A stretch of 64,000 nt of DNA, taken from Anaeramoeba flamelloides (taxonomy: Eukaryota > Metamonada > Anaeramoebidae). Below, piece after piece: positions 1 to 12,141 of this stretch; the stretch's first letter is position 1; the number at the start of each line of letters is the position of its first letter. The notes under the pieces were generated by a model. That model worked only from the letters and a program-made list of their open reading frames with translations, searched no databases and was not told where the DNA came from. The stretch is taken from positions 6,262,001 through 6,326,000 of the forward strand of contig JANTQA010000047.1 in NCBI GenBank assembly GCA_027625915.1, written 5' to 3'. A program made the translations under genes and the position numbers.

Positions 1-390
1 CAAAACCATAAAAAAAATATTTTGGCATTCATTATTTAAATTTCTGGGTTTTATCTGAACTAGTATCATAATTTATTCACATATATCATTTTTTATGAAA
101 TTTCTAGTATTCATTAAGACTTCTTTTTATATAGGATATGATAAAATAAATAATGTGTTATTCACTTTAGGCTTAGTGTGCTAATCTAAAACTATTTTTT
201 TTATCTCTTAAAACTCTTTTTTTATTAAAATATACTTCTTCTCATAGATTTATCTGTTTTTAGGGGGTTCATATTCATATTAAGGCTTTTAAATTATTCC
301 AGTTAACATTTTTACTTAATACTTAATGTTGTAAAAAAAATATTATCAAAAAATTGTATTTTGGAACAGAAATTACAAAACATCTTTTCC

Positions 391-815
391 ATAAAATAAA
401 TTCAGTAAAATATATTATGTAAAATAAAATATGTATCATAAATTATTAAAAAAAAATTCAAAAAAAAAATTACATCTCAAAAAATGGAGCAATATCTTTT
501 GATTTTTTCAAAGCATTTTCTTTTTCATCTTTATATATTAAATCAAAATAAGGAACTTTATTTCTAATTATTTTTTTTCATCTCATAATAGAAATTATGG
601 AAAATCCCTATAATCTTTTACTAAAATGAACTCTGTAAAATATATATGTAAAATAAAATATGCAACAAAAATTATTAAAAAAAAAATCTCAAAAAATGGA
701 GGAATATCTTTTGATTTTTTAATAGTATTTTCTTTTTCATCTTTATATATTAAATCAAAATAAGGAACTTTATTTCTAATTATTTTTTTTTATTCCATAA
801 TAGAAATTACTCAAA
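391..815 (+). repeat. Tandem duplication, two ~210-bp units
   Basis: Two direct copies with a period of about 212 bp share long blocks, for example TCTCAAAAAATGGAG at 475 and 687, each followed by TATATATTAAATCAAAATAA. Divergence is modest, so the duplication is fairly recent. No coding potential. Confidence 0.8.
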
Positions 816-884
816 ATCCATAATTTTTCTCTTCATACACTTTCAAACAAAACAAATTTGATTGATCCAACTTACTTTTTTTTT

Positions 885-1500
885 CACTTTGTGTTTTTAT
901 AACAATCAAAAACCTATCAAAATGCAAAGGGCGATCAACTCCAAAAATCAACAATCAAAAAAGAGGAAAATTTTAGAAAAAACACAAAAAGATCCACACT
1001 CGTTTTCCTATTTGAATGGTAGTGAAATGAAATTTTGAAAACAACTGTGTTGATTTTGAAGTTTTACTCTTTGTCACTTTTTGAGATCTCAAAGATTTTT
1101 TTTTTTTTTTTTATCCATTTCTCTTATGAGTTATTTTTTTCTCGAAAGAAGGTTACAGAATCCTTACCCTTTCAAATACAGAGGGTTACAAAATAACAAA
1201 TATAAATTAGATTAAATCCAATTCAACAGATTTTAGACTGAAAAGAAAACAATTTATCTCAAATTGAAGAAATTTAATTATTTGGAAATATGAAACAATT
1301 AATTTTTTTTATAATTTGATTTTTTGTGAATTGAGAGTAATTTTAAACTTTTTTTTTTGATTTGAATTTTTTGTCAAAGAGAAGATTTACTAAATATTTT
1401 TTTGTTTATTTGAATATTTTACCCATCAGATCCAGTGAATTTTTTTATTTTTGTTATTTGAATTTTATCAATCAAAAGAAGTGCAATTTCACAATACCCT
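885..1500 (+). repeat. Dispersed repeat family E, copy 1
   Basis: Matches 45330-46350 in the same orientation. Shared blocks include AATCAAAAAAGAGGAAA and TTTTTGAGATCTC, and both copies approach their right end with CAATACCCTTT. The other copy carries a SINE insertion that is absent here. Element class unknown; I see no clear terminal repeats. Confidence 0.65.
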
Positions 1501-2201
1501 TTTTAGTGCCAAGTTGGCCTCCTTGAATATGGTGCAAATCAACAGTAAGTGAATATAGCATAAGTTGTTCAAATAAAAAAATGAAATTTTCATTTCTTAA
1601 AATGATAAATGTTTCCTTTTTGTTTGGATTTATTCTTGACTTTTGTCCAAAGAATTTTTTTACTTTAAATAAACCAATTCATGTTAAAAAGATCATTAAA
1701 TGATCAATTTTACTGGAGCATGACTGGCTCAAAATTTAAACCTTCTCGCAAAAATGGTCATTCTGAATAATCTCTGTTTCATTTAGGGTTCTTGCTTTAC
1801 CCAAGACACACAAATATATAGCTAAAAAAGAAAGAACCAAGTTGATAATTAGAGAACACGAATTACAACCACTTTATTGGAAAACTCCAGTTATTGAAAA
1901 AAAGGAAAATGAAGTGAAACGTTTTATGATTTGATAAATCAAATACCAGTATGAAAAAAAAAAAACACTTGTTTGAAAAATTCAAAAAAAAGTAAACCAA
2001 GTGAAAATTTTTCCAATTTAAGGCCAAGGGCACTTAATGTTCCCGTGATATACAACTTAAACACCAATTATTATATTTGGTTTAAGTAATTATGGAATCC
2101 AATTAGTTCTCTTTTCTGCTTTATAACAAAAAGTACTAAAAACTCAACGATCTTTTCTTTTTTTCTTTTTCTTTTTCTTATTTGACTAATAAACAACAAA
2201 G

Positions 2202-5200
2202 CTGGAGGCAATGGTTGAACTTTTTTTTGATTTGATTAATTTTGAAGATGAGGAAGTAATAATAGACATTTCTAAAGCTATTTCAAAAATAGTATTTAAC
2301 CCCCAAAACATTGGACTTATTTTGGATTCTAACATTTTGCCAACTATTGTTTCTCATTTAAGGTATTTCATTCCATTCTATTCATTTTTTTTTTTTTTTT
2401 TATTTTTTAACTCTTTAAATCAATTAAAGTCGTTTCATTTTAATCAATTAAAATTCAACACTTCACCAAAAAAATTGAAGCACTAACGTGCTAAGCAAAA
2501 ATATTTGAGCAAAATATTAAATGTAATATTTGGTATTACCGTACAACCTAAAAAATGAAAATTTTAAAAACTTATAAATCATTTTTTTCAATCAATTGAG
2601 AATATTATAACCATTCCAAATCCCTAATGAAATCGATAATTAACCGGAAATTCATTATCTATCTCATATTTTCCCATCTATGATTCAATTTTATGGTTAT
2701 TTGATAGCACATTACAAACTGTTAAATTTTATAATGTATCAAAAATTTCTCTTAGAAAAAGAATAATTAAAATTTTGAATTTTTAACTCGAAATCTTTTG
2801 AATGATCAAAAATTTTTAAAAATTTTTCAGATTTTTGGTGGATCTTCAATTCCTAAATACGTAAAAAGCAAAAAACAAGATTATTTTAAAGTTATTATTA
2901 AATTTTATATTCATTCTTAATAGTATCTTTGTTTAGAATTTTTTATGACAGCAATTCCAATCCTACACTCAAAAATTAAAAGACATTATATTGATTGTCT
3001 ATTATAAAATTGTGTTTTATGAAAATAGGAAATTAAATTTCGATCATAAGATAAAAATTTCGACTTCTCTTACTTCATTTGAGAGTTATTTTTTTTGTAA
3101 AAACCAAATACCAAAATTAAATTTAAAAAGAAAAGAAATCACAGAAACCATGCAAACTTGAAAGTATTTTTCGAACATTGCTTTTAAATTGTAAAAGATG
3201 AGGATTTTAACAATTTTGGAAATTGAAGATCTACATATTAACTTAAGTTTTTTTTTTGAATTTATTTGTCAATTTTCCAAAACTAAAAAATGGATAACAT
3301 TATTTTTTTCCTTCGGTTATATACATTTTGAGGTTTATGATAAAACTTTCATAACCGTGTAGCGGTTTATTATACATTCCAAAATTTCAGAATATAAAAT
3401 CAATTAGGGTCTTATAAATTTTTAGGTAGCGTTGGAACGGCCATATATTTCATAACAAGATTGTTTCTCATATTATCACATGATTTTTTTTTTTTTTTTA
3501 AAGCCGGTGCCAAACCTTAAAATTCCGTAATAACATATAGCATAAGATTTTTTTTTTTGTATTTTAAAGAGACAATAAAACCAATTTCTATGTAGGTTAA
3601 ATTTCGTGATAAACTTGTAATGGTGGTGGTAAAAAATCACAAATATATTATTTTTAAACTATAAATATATAGAAAATCGAGTAATTCATTTATAATTCTA
3701 ATTGGAATATTGTTTAAATATTCTAAAACCTACCAATTTTATCCTTTGGGTAAATGTAGAAATTAAAAAAAAACCCTAATCTCTAAAATTAATACAGGAA
3801 ATGACTGAAAATCAAAAATTTAATTTATTGATTATCCCTTAGGAAACTTGCAAAAAAAAAAAAAATTCAATTTATTTTTTATAAAAAAACCATATAAGAT
3901 TGTTTTGAAATAATAGAAATAATAAACTTCAGATTAGAGTTGAGACTAATCATAAAAGAAATACCTGGACAAACCAAAAAATTCAAAAAAAAAAAGAAAG
4001 TTAAAAAAATTTTTGGTGCACTATCATTGAAACGTCTCATGTAAAATTTCTCAAATTTTTTCCGAAAATTACATTTGTTGACAATAATATTTTCCAATAG
4101 TAAATCTATTCATTTTAATAGTTAACAGATTAAAAAGACTCATTTTTCTTACAGTTAATTTGGATTTTCAAGCATTGTTTTTTTTTCAAATTGACTTTTT
4201 TATTAAAAAAAAGAAAAAGAAAAGAAAAAACAAAAAGAAAAAGAAAAAGAAAAGAAAAAAAAAAAAGAAAATAATATTGCCATTTAAAAAATGATCAAAT
4301 CTAAAAATTGGAAATTTATTTTGAGAGTAATTATGATAAAACACATTGGATTTGCTCTATTTCTTCAATAAAACTGACCCCTTTGGCTGAAAAAGATAAT
4401 ATTTTTAGATTTCGAAAAGTAATAAAAAAAAATACAAAAAATCTAATTTTTTTTTAGTAATTCTCATTAAAAAATCAATAATTTTTTATTTATTTATTTA
4501 TTAATGAAGAGAGGTAATTCAACAAAATTACTTCCTGTTTACCTTTAGTTTTTTTTTTATTTTTGAAATAAACTAAAAATTTATTTAATTGTCTGTTTAT
4601 TTTTCAAATTAAAAAAATACTACGTTAGGTTTTCTTGAGTTTTCTGTTTATTTTGAAAATAAATAGATTTTTCATTTGTTTTTTTTGAGTTTTCTGTTTA
4701 TTTGGAAAATCAATAGATTTTCGTTAGTTTTTTTTTACTTTTTGTAATAAACCCAAAATTTATTAAAATTTTCTGTTTATTTCAAAAAGTAAAAAAAACC
4801 TAGAACACTTCACGAATAAAATAGAAAACCTCAAAAAAACCTAGAACATTTAACAAACAAAACAGACAACCTCAAGAAAACAGCCGTTAACTTTTCCAAA
4901 ATTTAAAAGAATTAAGTAAAATCTAAAATTTTAGTATAGTCTTTTGAATTTTGGAAAACCTAGGCATCTGGCGACACTATGGCGGCTCTCAATGGCACTT
5001 TCAAAAATTCTAAACTTGATTTTAGAGTTTTTTATCCTAGCTATAATATGTAGACAAGATTACAGCTGATAGGATATCTTTTCTTTAAAAAATTAAAAGA
5101 ATTAAAATTTTTCTAAACAAAGACAAGAAAAAGAGAAAGAAAAGTAACAATTGAAAAAGAGTAAAAAACAGTCAGAAAAAAGTAAAAATTTCATTAAAAG

Positions 5201-8200
5201 TTTTTTTTCGATCCCAAGTGTTAAATGGGTTGGGGGTTATTTATTTTTTTTTTCTAAACCTTTTTGGATAACCACCCTAATTTGTTTAATAAAGAGGGTT
5301 AAATATTCAACAAACTATAGATCAAATGAAATTGGTTGCTTTATTAAGTTTTGATGTAGAACTTTATAGACGGGTTGAATTAATAAAGTGCTGAGGTTTT
5401 AAGACTAATAATAGGTTTTCCGACTTTTCTTTTTGAGTCGCTTTGATTTGTTTTTTTTTATTTTTTTGCAAGTTTCCCAAATCTTGTTTTCGCAAAATCC
5501 CAGTACAAGATACCGGATCGAAAACAAAAACCCAGTAAAGGTAACCACTTGACAGATTGTACGGAAAGTCCAATTCGGTTAACTTTGGTTGGTTTAAGAT
5601 CGCATTAGTTGGATTCAGTTATCTACAGTTGTATAAACCCATCTCAATTCGTTTAAGATCTGATCATAAAAAGAACAAGTTTGGTTAGGCTATCATAGCC
5701 AAGTATACCAATTCTTATAATGATTTTTTACCCCTTTTGGCTCTCCCAAACACCTCAAAAAAAAAAAAAGCGGAGGAACCAACAGAACTTAAGGAACCCA
5801 AACAACTTAAAAAGGTAATTTTGTCAAAGGTAAAAAGTATAAAAAAATCAAGAAATCAATAATTTATTATTCTATAATATTTTTAATAGTTTTTTTAGAG
5901 TCATTTGAACTATAGAGTGCTGATATCTTTTAATTACAACATACTTTAATATGAGAAAAATCAAGGATGATGCTAATCTCCACATTAACAATAACTGACT
6001 AAATTTGTAATACAAAACTAAAGAAATTATTATTAAAATCATTTATTTGGTATCACTAAACTATTTTATCTAATTTTAGTCTGGTAATAATTTGTGAAAT
6101 GTTATTCCAAAATTTTTAATCTGTTGATTTTGTTAATTTTTTATTTTGGTTTACTAAAATTTAATTGTATATGTATTAAAAGAGATAAGCACACTAAAAA
6201 TAAAATATTTTAACAACATTATTAAAGATAGATTTTTGATTAAGGGAGTAGTCATTTTTGAAAATAAAATGAAATCTTGTCAAGATCTTGAAAATTTTTT
6301 TTTTTGTAATTTGTGTTTCGACTTATGGAATGGATGAGTTAGCCTCATTTAAACAATTTATTGATTTGAGTCTCTTTTTTGAAATTAAAAATTTACATGT
6401 TTCCAATATAAAACGAAAAAAAGTAACCCAAACCCCAATTCAAAATTTTTAACACACTAAAATTCTATTTGTGAAAAAAAAATCTTATTTAATCACTTCA
6501 AGAAGATTTACCAAATTAGAACCATTCACTAATTGAAATGTTAACACTTGTTTATATTTTAAAATACTCACAAAACAATAAATAAATAATTATCAATACA
6601 AATAAATCAAGTCGGTTAAAAATTTTGGAGAGAGCAAAACAAAAAAATACATTAGTAAATTTGTTTAAATTCTATTAGGAATATTGATCGATCAAATGGT
6701 TAGATACTACCAAATAATTTTATCTGAGTTCTTCTATTTGGTACAACTTGGCTTTAACCTAATATCAATGGTTTGAAAAAAATTTTGATCCAACGAAACA
6801 AATTACGTATTTAAAACAATGAAATGATAACAAAAACTAAAAGATGAAAAAATGATTTTCATATTTTACAAAAATCAAAATTATCTCCAATTTCAATGAA
6901 ATTCTATTATTGTGATTGTTTGGAACGTTTTAGCTGTGTGGAAAATTTTGAATTTTAGTTTATTATTTTGTTTAAGAATTAAGTTAATTCTTGAAAATGG
7001 GAAAACATATTTTTCGTTTTATATTGGGAAAGTATTGATTTCGAAAGCAAATTTTTTATTTGATTTCTTTTTCTTTGATTAATATTTCAATTCAAATCTT
7101 AGCCAATAAAACTAATTGTGGTATAGGTGATTCAATAAATCAATATTCGGTAGAAGCTTAACTATAGTTTATCAATTAAATTGAGATCTATTATGCAAAA
7201 AATTTTTTTCCAAAAGATTTTGAAAAAGTTGTTTTCTGATTTTCAAAAAATGAAAAAAAATTGCAAAAAATTTTTTTAACAAATTGTTTGGTCTTATTCA
7301 CAAGAATCCCTATAACAATTCAGTTCATTTTTGTCAGAAAAAAATTGATTTTGAATTTTGAGGATAAAATTAACTAATTCCCAAATATCTTCAAGAATTT
7401 GTCATTTTGAAAAATCTAATTTTGTATTAATACAAAAACAAAATTTCTGAGTAAAATTTTCAAAGGACTGTACATTTTTTATTATTATAACTATCTTTCT
7501 TAAAAAAAAAACAATTATTTTATAATCCGTTAAATATATCAATTTTTTTGGTTAACCAAAAGTTTTATCTCAAAAAAGAAAAACAATATTTATTACAATA
7601 TTACTGGTAACAAAGAAATGTTATAGTCTAATAATGATTAAAATTGCAATAAACGGGGTAAAAACTAGATAAATTGTGAGAAATAAAATGAATTTAATAG
7701 TTTTCTTTTTCAGAAAAAATGGAAAAAAAAAATTGATCTCACTAAAATAATTTTCTTTTATGGCTTTCTTAGTCGATCAGAATTTTTTGACACTTGGAAT
7801 CTAAAAAATTTGTAAGTAGAGAATACCACCAATAACATATTTTAAAATTTTGCCTTGTTGTCGTAGAAGACTATTCCCTTAAAAATATTTTTTTTTTTTA
7901 ATTTTGAAATTGGTTGTAATAATTGAAAAAGAGTTTATTTTCTCCTTTTAATTTTTCATTTTGATTGTTTTTTTTTTTTTCATTTACTTTTATTAACATT
8001 ATGTTTAAAAAAATCATGTTTCTTCAAATTCTTAATATACCAATATAATGATAATAAATAAAATTCTTAAAAGTTCTGGCATTAATCGAATTATTCTACC
8101 ATCATTAAAAATAATTGGGAATATGTTTTTGGGGACCAATGAACAAGATAATCTCATTATTAATACCAAATTATTAGAAACGTTAAAAGAATTGTTAACA

Positions 8201-8764
8201 AGTGAGAACATGCTGATTAGAAAAGATACTTGTTGGATAATATCAAATATTTTGACACAAAAACAGCATTTAATATTAGTTCAAGATCATGGTATATTTG
8301 AAATATTATATGAAATCTTACAAAATGATCATTTGTCTGTGAAAAAGGAATCCCTGTATTGCTTTTGTAATATTATAACATTAGGTGATCCAATCTTTGT
8401 TGAAAAAATTTTGGCAACAAATAAAATATTTGAAATATTTGCTTCATTCCTTGAACACCACGACACACAAATTATTTTAAAATCTTTAAATCTTTTTAAA
8501 AACATTATTTTAATTAGCGAACACATTGCTTTAATAGAATCTCTCAGCGAGAACACCATTTTAAAAAAATTAGAAGAATATCAAATAATTCAAAAAATTG
8601 AAAAATTATTTGAACATACTAATAAAGAAATATCCTTATTATCAAAGCACTCCCTTGAAATAATACATTATATAAATTCCGAAAATGATATAATCACCAG
8701 AAATGAACAAACATATCGTCTATTTGAATATAATCAAGAAAAAATTTTAAAAAATAAAAATTGA
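2202..8764 (+). CDS. Importin subunit alpha (karyopherin alpha), C-terminal half
   Basis: Nuclear import adaptor that binds nuclear localisation signals through armadillo (ARM) repeats and docks on importin beta. Two exons are visible: 2202-2362 and 8074-8764; earlier exons lie beyond the left edge or were not recognised. The splice AG|GTATTT to AAAG|TTCT is phase 2 and gives an uninterrupted ARM reading through the join. ARM signatures can be aligned by eye with animal importin alpha: SLKIIGNMFLG for ALRTVGNIVTG, KDTCWIISNI for KEACWTISNI, KKESLYCFCNI for KKEAAWAISNA, and IQKIEKLFEHTNKEI for the last repeat. Several of the Trp/Asn pairs that contact the signal peptide are replaced, so the protein is divergent. 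After the last ARM repeat comes a short Asn/Lys-rich tail without the usual strongly acidic CAS-binding end. The importin-beta-binding domain is not in the window. Family assignment is firm; the paralogue type is not. Confidence 0.92.
2975..3470 (+). repeat. Dispersed repeat family C, copy 1
   Basis: Similar along its length to 27415-27885 in the same orientation. Shared blocks include TCTATTATAAAATTGTGTTT, then GATAAAAATTTC and TAGGGTCTTATAAAT-like sequence near the right side. Terminal structure not resolved. Confidence 0.6.
3870..4400 (+). mobile_element. TIR element family G, copy 1 (left end lost)
   Basis: Aligns with 34750-36113, 38031-38732, 42815-43375 and the minus-strand copy 57235-57750. 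The right end reads AATAAAACTGACCCCTTTGG, then CTGAAAAAG, the same end as in the other copies. The matching left terminus (TTTCAGTCAAAGGGG type) is not found here. Contains an A/AG-rich simple-repeat patch at about 4200-4270. Confidence 0.6.
4480..5870 (-). mobile_element. Poly(A)-tailed retroposon family I, copy 1
   Basis: Related to 22016-22822, 40405-42120 and 53015-53900, all on the minus strand. The most conserved segment (about 5460-5640) contains GCAAAATCCCAGTACAAGAT and ATTGTACGGAAAGTCC. The 3' end, on the minus strand, is CCTCTCTTCATTAAT before an A/T-rich tail. A palindrome cluster (4545-4975) interrupts the copy near its 3' end. No long open frame; the 69-codon frame across the conserved core recurs in the copy at 22334-22567 but has no recognisable domain. 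Confidence 0.6.
4545..4975. repeat. Nested palindrome cluster H, locus 1
   Basis: A run of imperfect inverted repeats built from TAGGTTTT...AAAACCTA modules. Arms such as TTTGAAATAAAC/GTTTATTTCAAA surround a smaller palindrome of the AAAATTTATT type. The right boundary reads GGAAAACCTAGGCA. The cluster lies within retroposon I copy 1. The same modules recur at 11638-12005, 18822-19735 and 33345-33637. Confidence 0.7.
6240..7882 (+). mobile_element. TTAA-ended DNA element A1
   Basis: Begins TTAAGGGAGTAGTC and ends GACTATTCCCTTAA, so the termini are inverted repeats bounded by TTAA. It is near-identical over long stretches to 29383-30505, for example GTTTCGACTTATGGAATGG near the left end. It is 1.64 kb long because a 0.5-kb element P sits inside it; the other copy lacks that insert. 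No transposase frame was recognised, so it is probably non-autonomous. TTAA at both ends suggests, but does not prove, a piggyBac-like target preference. Confidence 0.75.
6432..6957 (+). mobile_element. TIR element P1 nested in A1
   Basis: About 525 bp, matching 37105-37654. The left end is AATTCAAAATTTTTAACACA; the right end is the imperfect reverse complement (TGTGTGG then AAAATTTTGAATT). The sibling element at 29383-30505 runs straight through this point without the insert, which marks P1 as a later, separate insertion. Confidence 0.7.
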
Positions 8765-8934
8765 AATTTGTATTTGGCTACAAAAGTGTAAACATGGTGT
8801 CTTGATTTTTATATCTTTTATTTATTTTTGATATTTTTTCCTTTTTTCAATTGTTTTGGTTACTTAGTTTCCTTAGATTCGTCCACTTTTTGTTTTTTTT
8901 TTTGAAGTTTTTGGACGAGATATAAGTGATAAAA

Positions 8935-9205
8935 AAACATGTTAAGAAATAATAAAGTATTTTGGGTTAGATCTTTAACAAATTGAAATCATTGTGATTA
9001 GATCTTAAATGAACAAGACTTAAGTGAAGCAAACTGAAGAGAAACCTAATCCAACTGGAACAAACTGGAACAAGTTCCCCTGAAAATCTATTGAGTCTCT
9101 ACTAGGAATGGGGTAATAACATCAAATTGTTCAAACTGGTAACTTGGGCTTGGATTTTGTTATCATAAGATTTGGAAAACTTGCAAATATAAACAAAAAA
9201 AAAGA
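8935..9205 (+). repeat. Retroposon I fragment, plus strand
   Basis: Carries the family I core in the opposite orientation to the other four copies: a GGTAACTTGGGCTTGGATTT block followed by AAAACTTGCAAA and an A-rich tail. Degraded compared with the copy at 22016-22822. It ends where the A-rich tract begins, which suggests that the ~300-bp core can occur alone. Confidence 0.5.
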
Positions 9206-9214
9206 AAAAAAAAT

Positions 9215-9385
9215 TTGGAGAAATTAGAAAAAAATGATTCTGATCTTATAAATTGAAAATATATTTTGGGAAGAATATTGGATAAAAATCATTGGATTTG
9301 CTCTATTTATTCAATAAAAATTTATCACTTTGGCTGAAAAAGATTATATTTTTAGATTTGGAAAAGTAAAAAATAAAAAAAAATT
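9215..9385 (+). repeat. Family G right-end fragment
   Basis: GGATTTGCTCTATTTATTCA followed by CTTTGGCTGAAAAAGATTAT matches the right end of family G at 4340-4400. Only the last ~170 bp are present. Confidence 0.55.
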
Positions 9386-11637
9386 CCAAAGTGAATTATT
9401 TTTAAATTGAAATCTTGGAGTAAAAAAACACAAATAATTTATTGTTCACACACTGTTTAGAATAGATTTTTTTGAGTCATTTGAAAAATAGAGTACTGAT
9501 GTGATTTATACCCAACCACTACTAAATTTTATGATATACTTCTCATTCTGAGGTGAGACTAACCCCTTAAAAATATTTTTTTTACTCACAAATTTAATTC
9601 TTTTTGTCGAACTTTTTTAGAGAGAGTTTAGAATCAAAAGCACAACCATATATTTTAATATATTAAAATGTTACAATTCCCTTATCTTATTATTTTTGAA
9701 CATAGGTTTCTAAGTTGAAAAGTTTGTTTGTTTTGAAAATATAAAAGGTACATTAAGAACAATTTAAATTTGATTTAAGAAAAAAAAATAGAGTATTTTA
9801 CCACTTTTTACATTACCAATTTTTTTCCCCATAGATTTTTTTGTCTAATAGAGCAATTTTCTAAAAGAAAAAAATAACTCAAGTATTATTTTTGAAGGAA
9901 AAAAAGGTCAAATTGTTGATAAAAAAGACCTTGAAGAGTTTTATAATCTCAGTTAAATTTAAACACTGAGAATATTTCTTTTAGTAAAAATTCGGAATCT
10001 CTACAAATCGAACAATTGTCAAAATTTTACACCTTATAACAATTTGATTTAAGTAAATTAAATTTCATAATAAATCTCCCAATTTTTATTTATTTTTTTT
10101 TACTTTTTTTTGATTTTTTGGATGAAAAAAAATATTTCTAATGTATAGAACTGAATATTAAAATAGTATTTTTTTGTTATAATAGATAGCTGCAATTTAT
10201 AAAAATATTTATTTCCAAAATTTGATTTTTAATGGGGCTATAATTTTGAAATGGACTTTATTTTAATAATTTCCATTTCAAATCTATAAAAACATAAAAA
10301 ATTCCTCAGACTGCTTGAAAATTTTATACTGCTACGTTTACAAGTTGAATATGTTTTAAAATTTGGAATTATTCTAGACAATTACATAAAGTCATTTTTA
10401 TTTTAATTTTCAATAAAAAAGTCTAATCAAATTTTTTTTGTTTATTTTAACTTTGAAATTAATAATTTTTTTATTCAATTTCTTCAGAATAAAAATTCTT
10501 TCTGAGAAGTAGATGTAAAATAAAAAAAGAACTCAGCTTTCTCCATCCCTGAAAAGTAGCCCTTAAGGAATTATATACATTTTACTATTTTTGGAACATT
10601 TTAAGACCAGAAACATTACTGAAAAAACGATTTTTTGAGTGCAATCTGATATTGAAACTTTGAAACCAAAATCCCATTCATTAGTCTATGTTGTGAAAAG
10701 AAAGCGAACTCAAAGTAATTCCGAGTTGAGTTTTCATTTTTCGATTTTAGGAACATTTTTTTTTGGTGCAAATTTTAGTTTTATTAAATTACGTTTTGGA
10801 TCTAGAGATGTGTTTATTATGAATAAGTGAAATTAATCAGACAGTAAACCAAAAAAATGGATACGAACAGTTATGTATCTGAAACAAATCTTATCCTTCT
10901 AGAAGACCAAAAACGAAAGATCACCTTACCAAATAAATTTGTTGAAATCAATGAATTATAAAATAAAAATTCCATAAAATTCTGTTTTCGAAGATTGGTT
11001 TTCTTTATCTTCTTAATTTGCACGAATCTAAACAATTCATTACCTTGAATTTCTCACACCATTATTATTTATTATTATTTTACAAAACCATTTTTTTACA
11101 AATTTACTTTCAGAATTCTTTTTTCAAATATTTTTATCAAATAAATGCTAAAACAAGAATATTATTTCAAAAATTAAAAAGGGGTTGAATTCTCGAAAAC
11201 AAAAAACCACTACAAAAATTAAACCCAAGAAAAATGAAATATGGAGAAAAAAATTCAACCATTATTCAGAATTATTTTGAGTTTACAATTTAATGCCTGT
11301 AGAAAATAACTAATTATAAAACCAAAAAAAAAGAAACAATAAATCTTTATTTCGGAAGAAAAATTCTATTAACATAACCTATTTCTCTTGAACTAAAAAT
11401 CAGAATTAGATGAATTAAATAAAAATAGGAATTTAAATTCATCTTGGTAATTTTTTAGAACCTGAAATAATTTTTTAAATCTAATATTTCCTAAATAACA
11501 ATATTTTCTGTATAGAAAAAAAAATCATGCAAAGAAGAAGTAAGTACATTTATTTTTACATATAAGAACAAGAAATAAATGATTTTTTTTTATTTTATTG
11601 TAATTTAACAGAGGAGTTTAGAATTCCTCTTGTTTGC

Positions 11638-12005
11638 CGTTAGGTTTTTTTTAATTTGAGAAATCAACCGAAAATTTATTTAATTTTCTGTTTATTTCTC
11701 AAATTAAAAAAAACCTAGGCACTCACCGAATTCCTAAAATTGAATTTAGAAATCATATAAAAGATTCAAAAATAGTCTTATTATCTACTAGAGCTAATAA
11801 AGATATTGAATCTTGTTTATTAATAATATTATAATTATTATTATTATTTAAAATAAGTGAAAAATTATTTTTTTCTAATTCAGAAATCCAGATTTTACGA
11901 TTATTTTCATTGGCTGGGCAGTCGTTAGGTTTTCCAGAATTCAAAAGAATTGTGTAAAATCTTTGATTTTACTCTATTCTTTTAAATTCTGGAAAACCTA
12001 GACAC
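11638..12005. repeat. Nested palindrome cluster H, locus 2
   Basis: Two foldbacks. The first starts CGTTAGGTTTTTTTTAATTT and returns as AAATTAAAAAAAACCTAGG; its loop is itself a palindrome. The second starts CGTTAGGTTTTCCAGAATT and returns as AATTCTGGAAAACCTAG. About 180 bp between them carry a 63-codon minus-strand open frame (11753-11944) of unknown origin. Embedded in element B1. Confidence 0.8.
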
Positions 12006-12141
12006 GATCACAGAGAAAATGATCCAAATCTTCAATGATGATCCAAATCTTTATTTATTTTACACAATTGATGAAATTGTGATTTATTTTTGTTCATGAA
12101 ATAAGAATATCTATTAAGATAATTTGTATAATTTCTTAACT

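Larger units (their letters stand above)
1..2201. other. Left flank, intron/upstream sequence of importin alpha
   Basis: No exon that I can defend. The stretch should contain upstream introns or exons of the importin-alpha gene whose 3' half follows, but I found no further armadillo-repeat coding sequence. It holds a degenerate direct repeat (391-815) and a copy of dispersed family E (885-1500). An open stretch without a start codon runs from about 1787 to 1935 after a plausible TAG acceptor; its translation resembles nothing I know. Confidence 0.5.
2363..8073 (+). other. 5.7-kb importin-alpha intron packed with repeats
   Basis: A single intron of 5,711 bp, from donor GTATTT to acceptor TCTTAAAAG. 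Inside are repeat C (2975-3470), TIR family G (3870-4400), a palindrome cluster (4545-4975), retroposon I (4480-5870) and the TTAA-ended element A1 (6240-7882), which itself carries element P. No separate gene is apparent on either strand. The short open frames in it fall inside these repeats or low-complexity sequence. Confidence 0.8.

Noticed and set aside
1515-1555. Possible 38-nt exon reading QVGLLEYGANQ before GTAAGT
   Set aside because: Looks ankyrin-like and has both splice signals, but does not fit the importin-alpha residues expected at that point and has no partner exons.
1787-1935. Open stretch after TTTAG reading LPKTHKYIAKKERTKLI
   Set aside because: No start codon, no domain, and it does not connect in sense to the importin-alpha exon at 2202.
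5364-5573. 69-codon minus-strand frame, also present at 22334-22567
   Set aside because: Conserved only because both lie in the core of retroposon I; the frame is short and ends in lysine runs from an A-rich tract.
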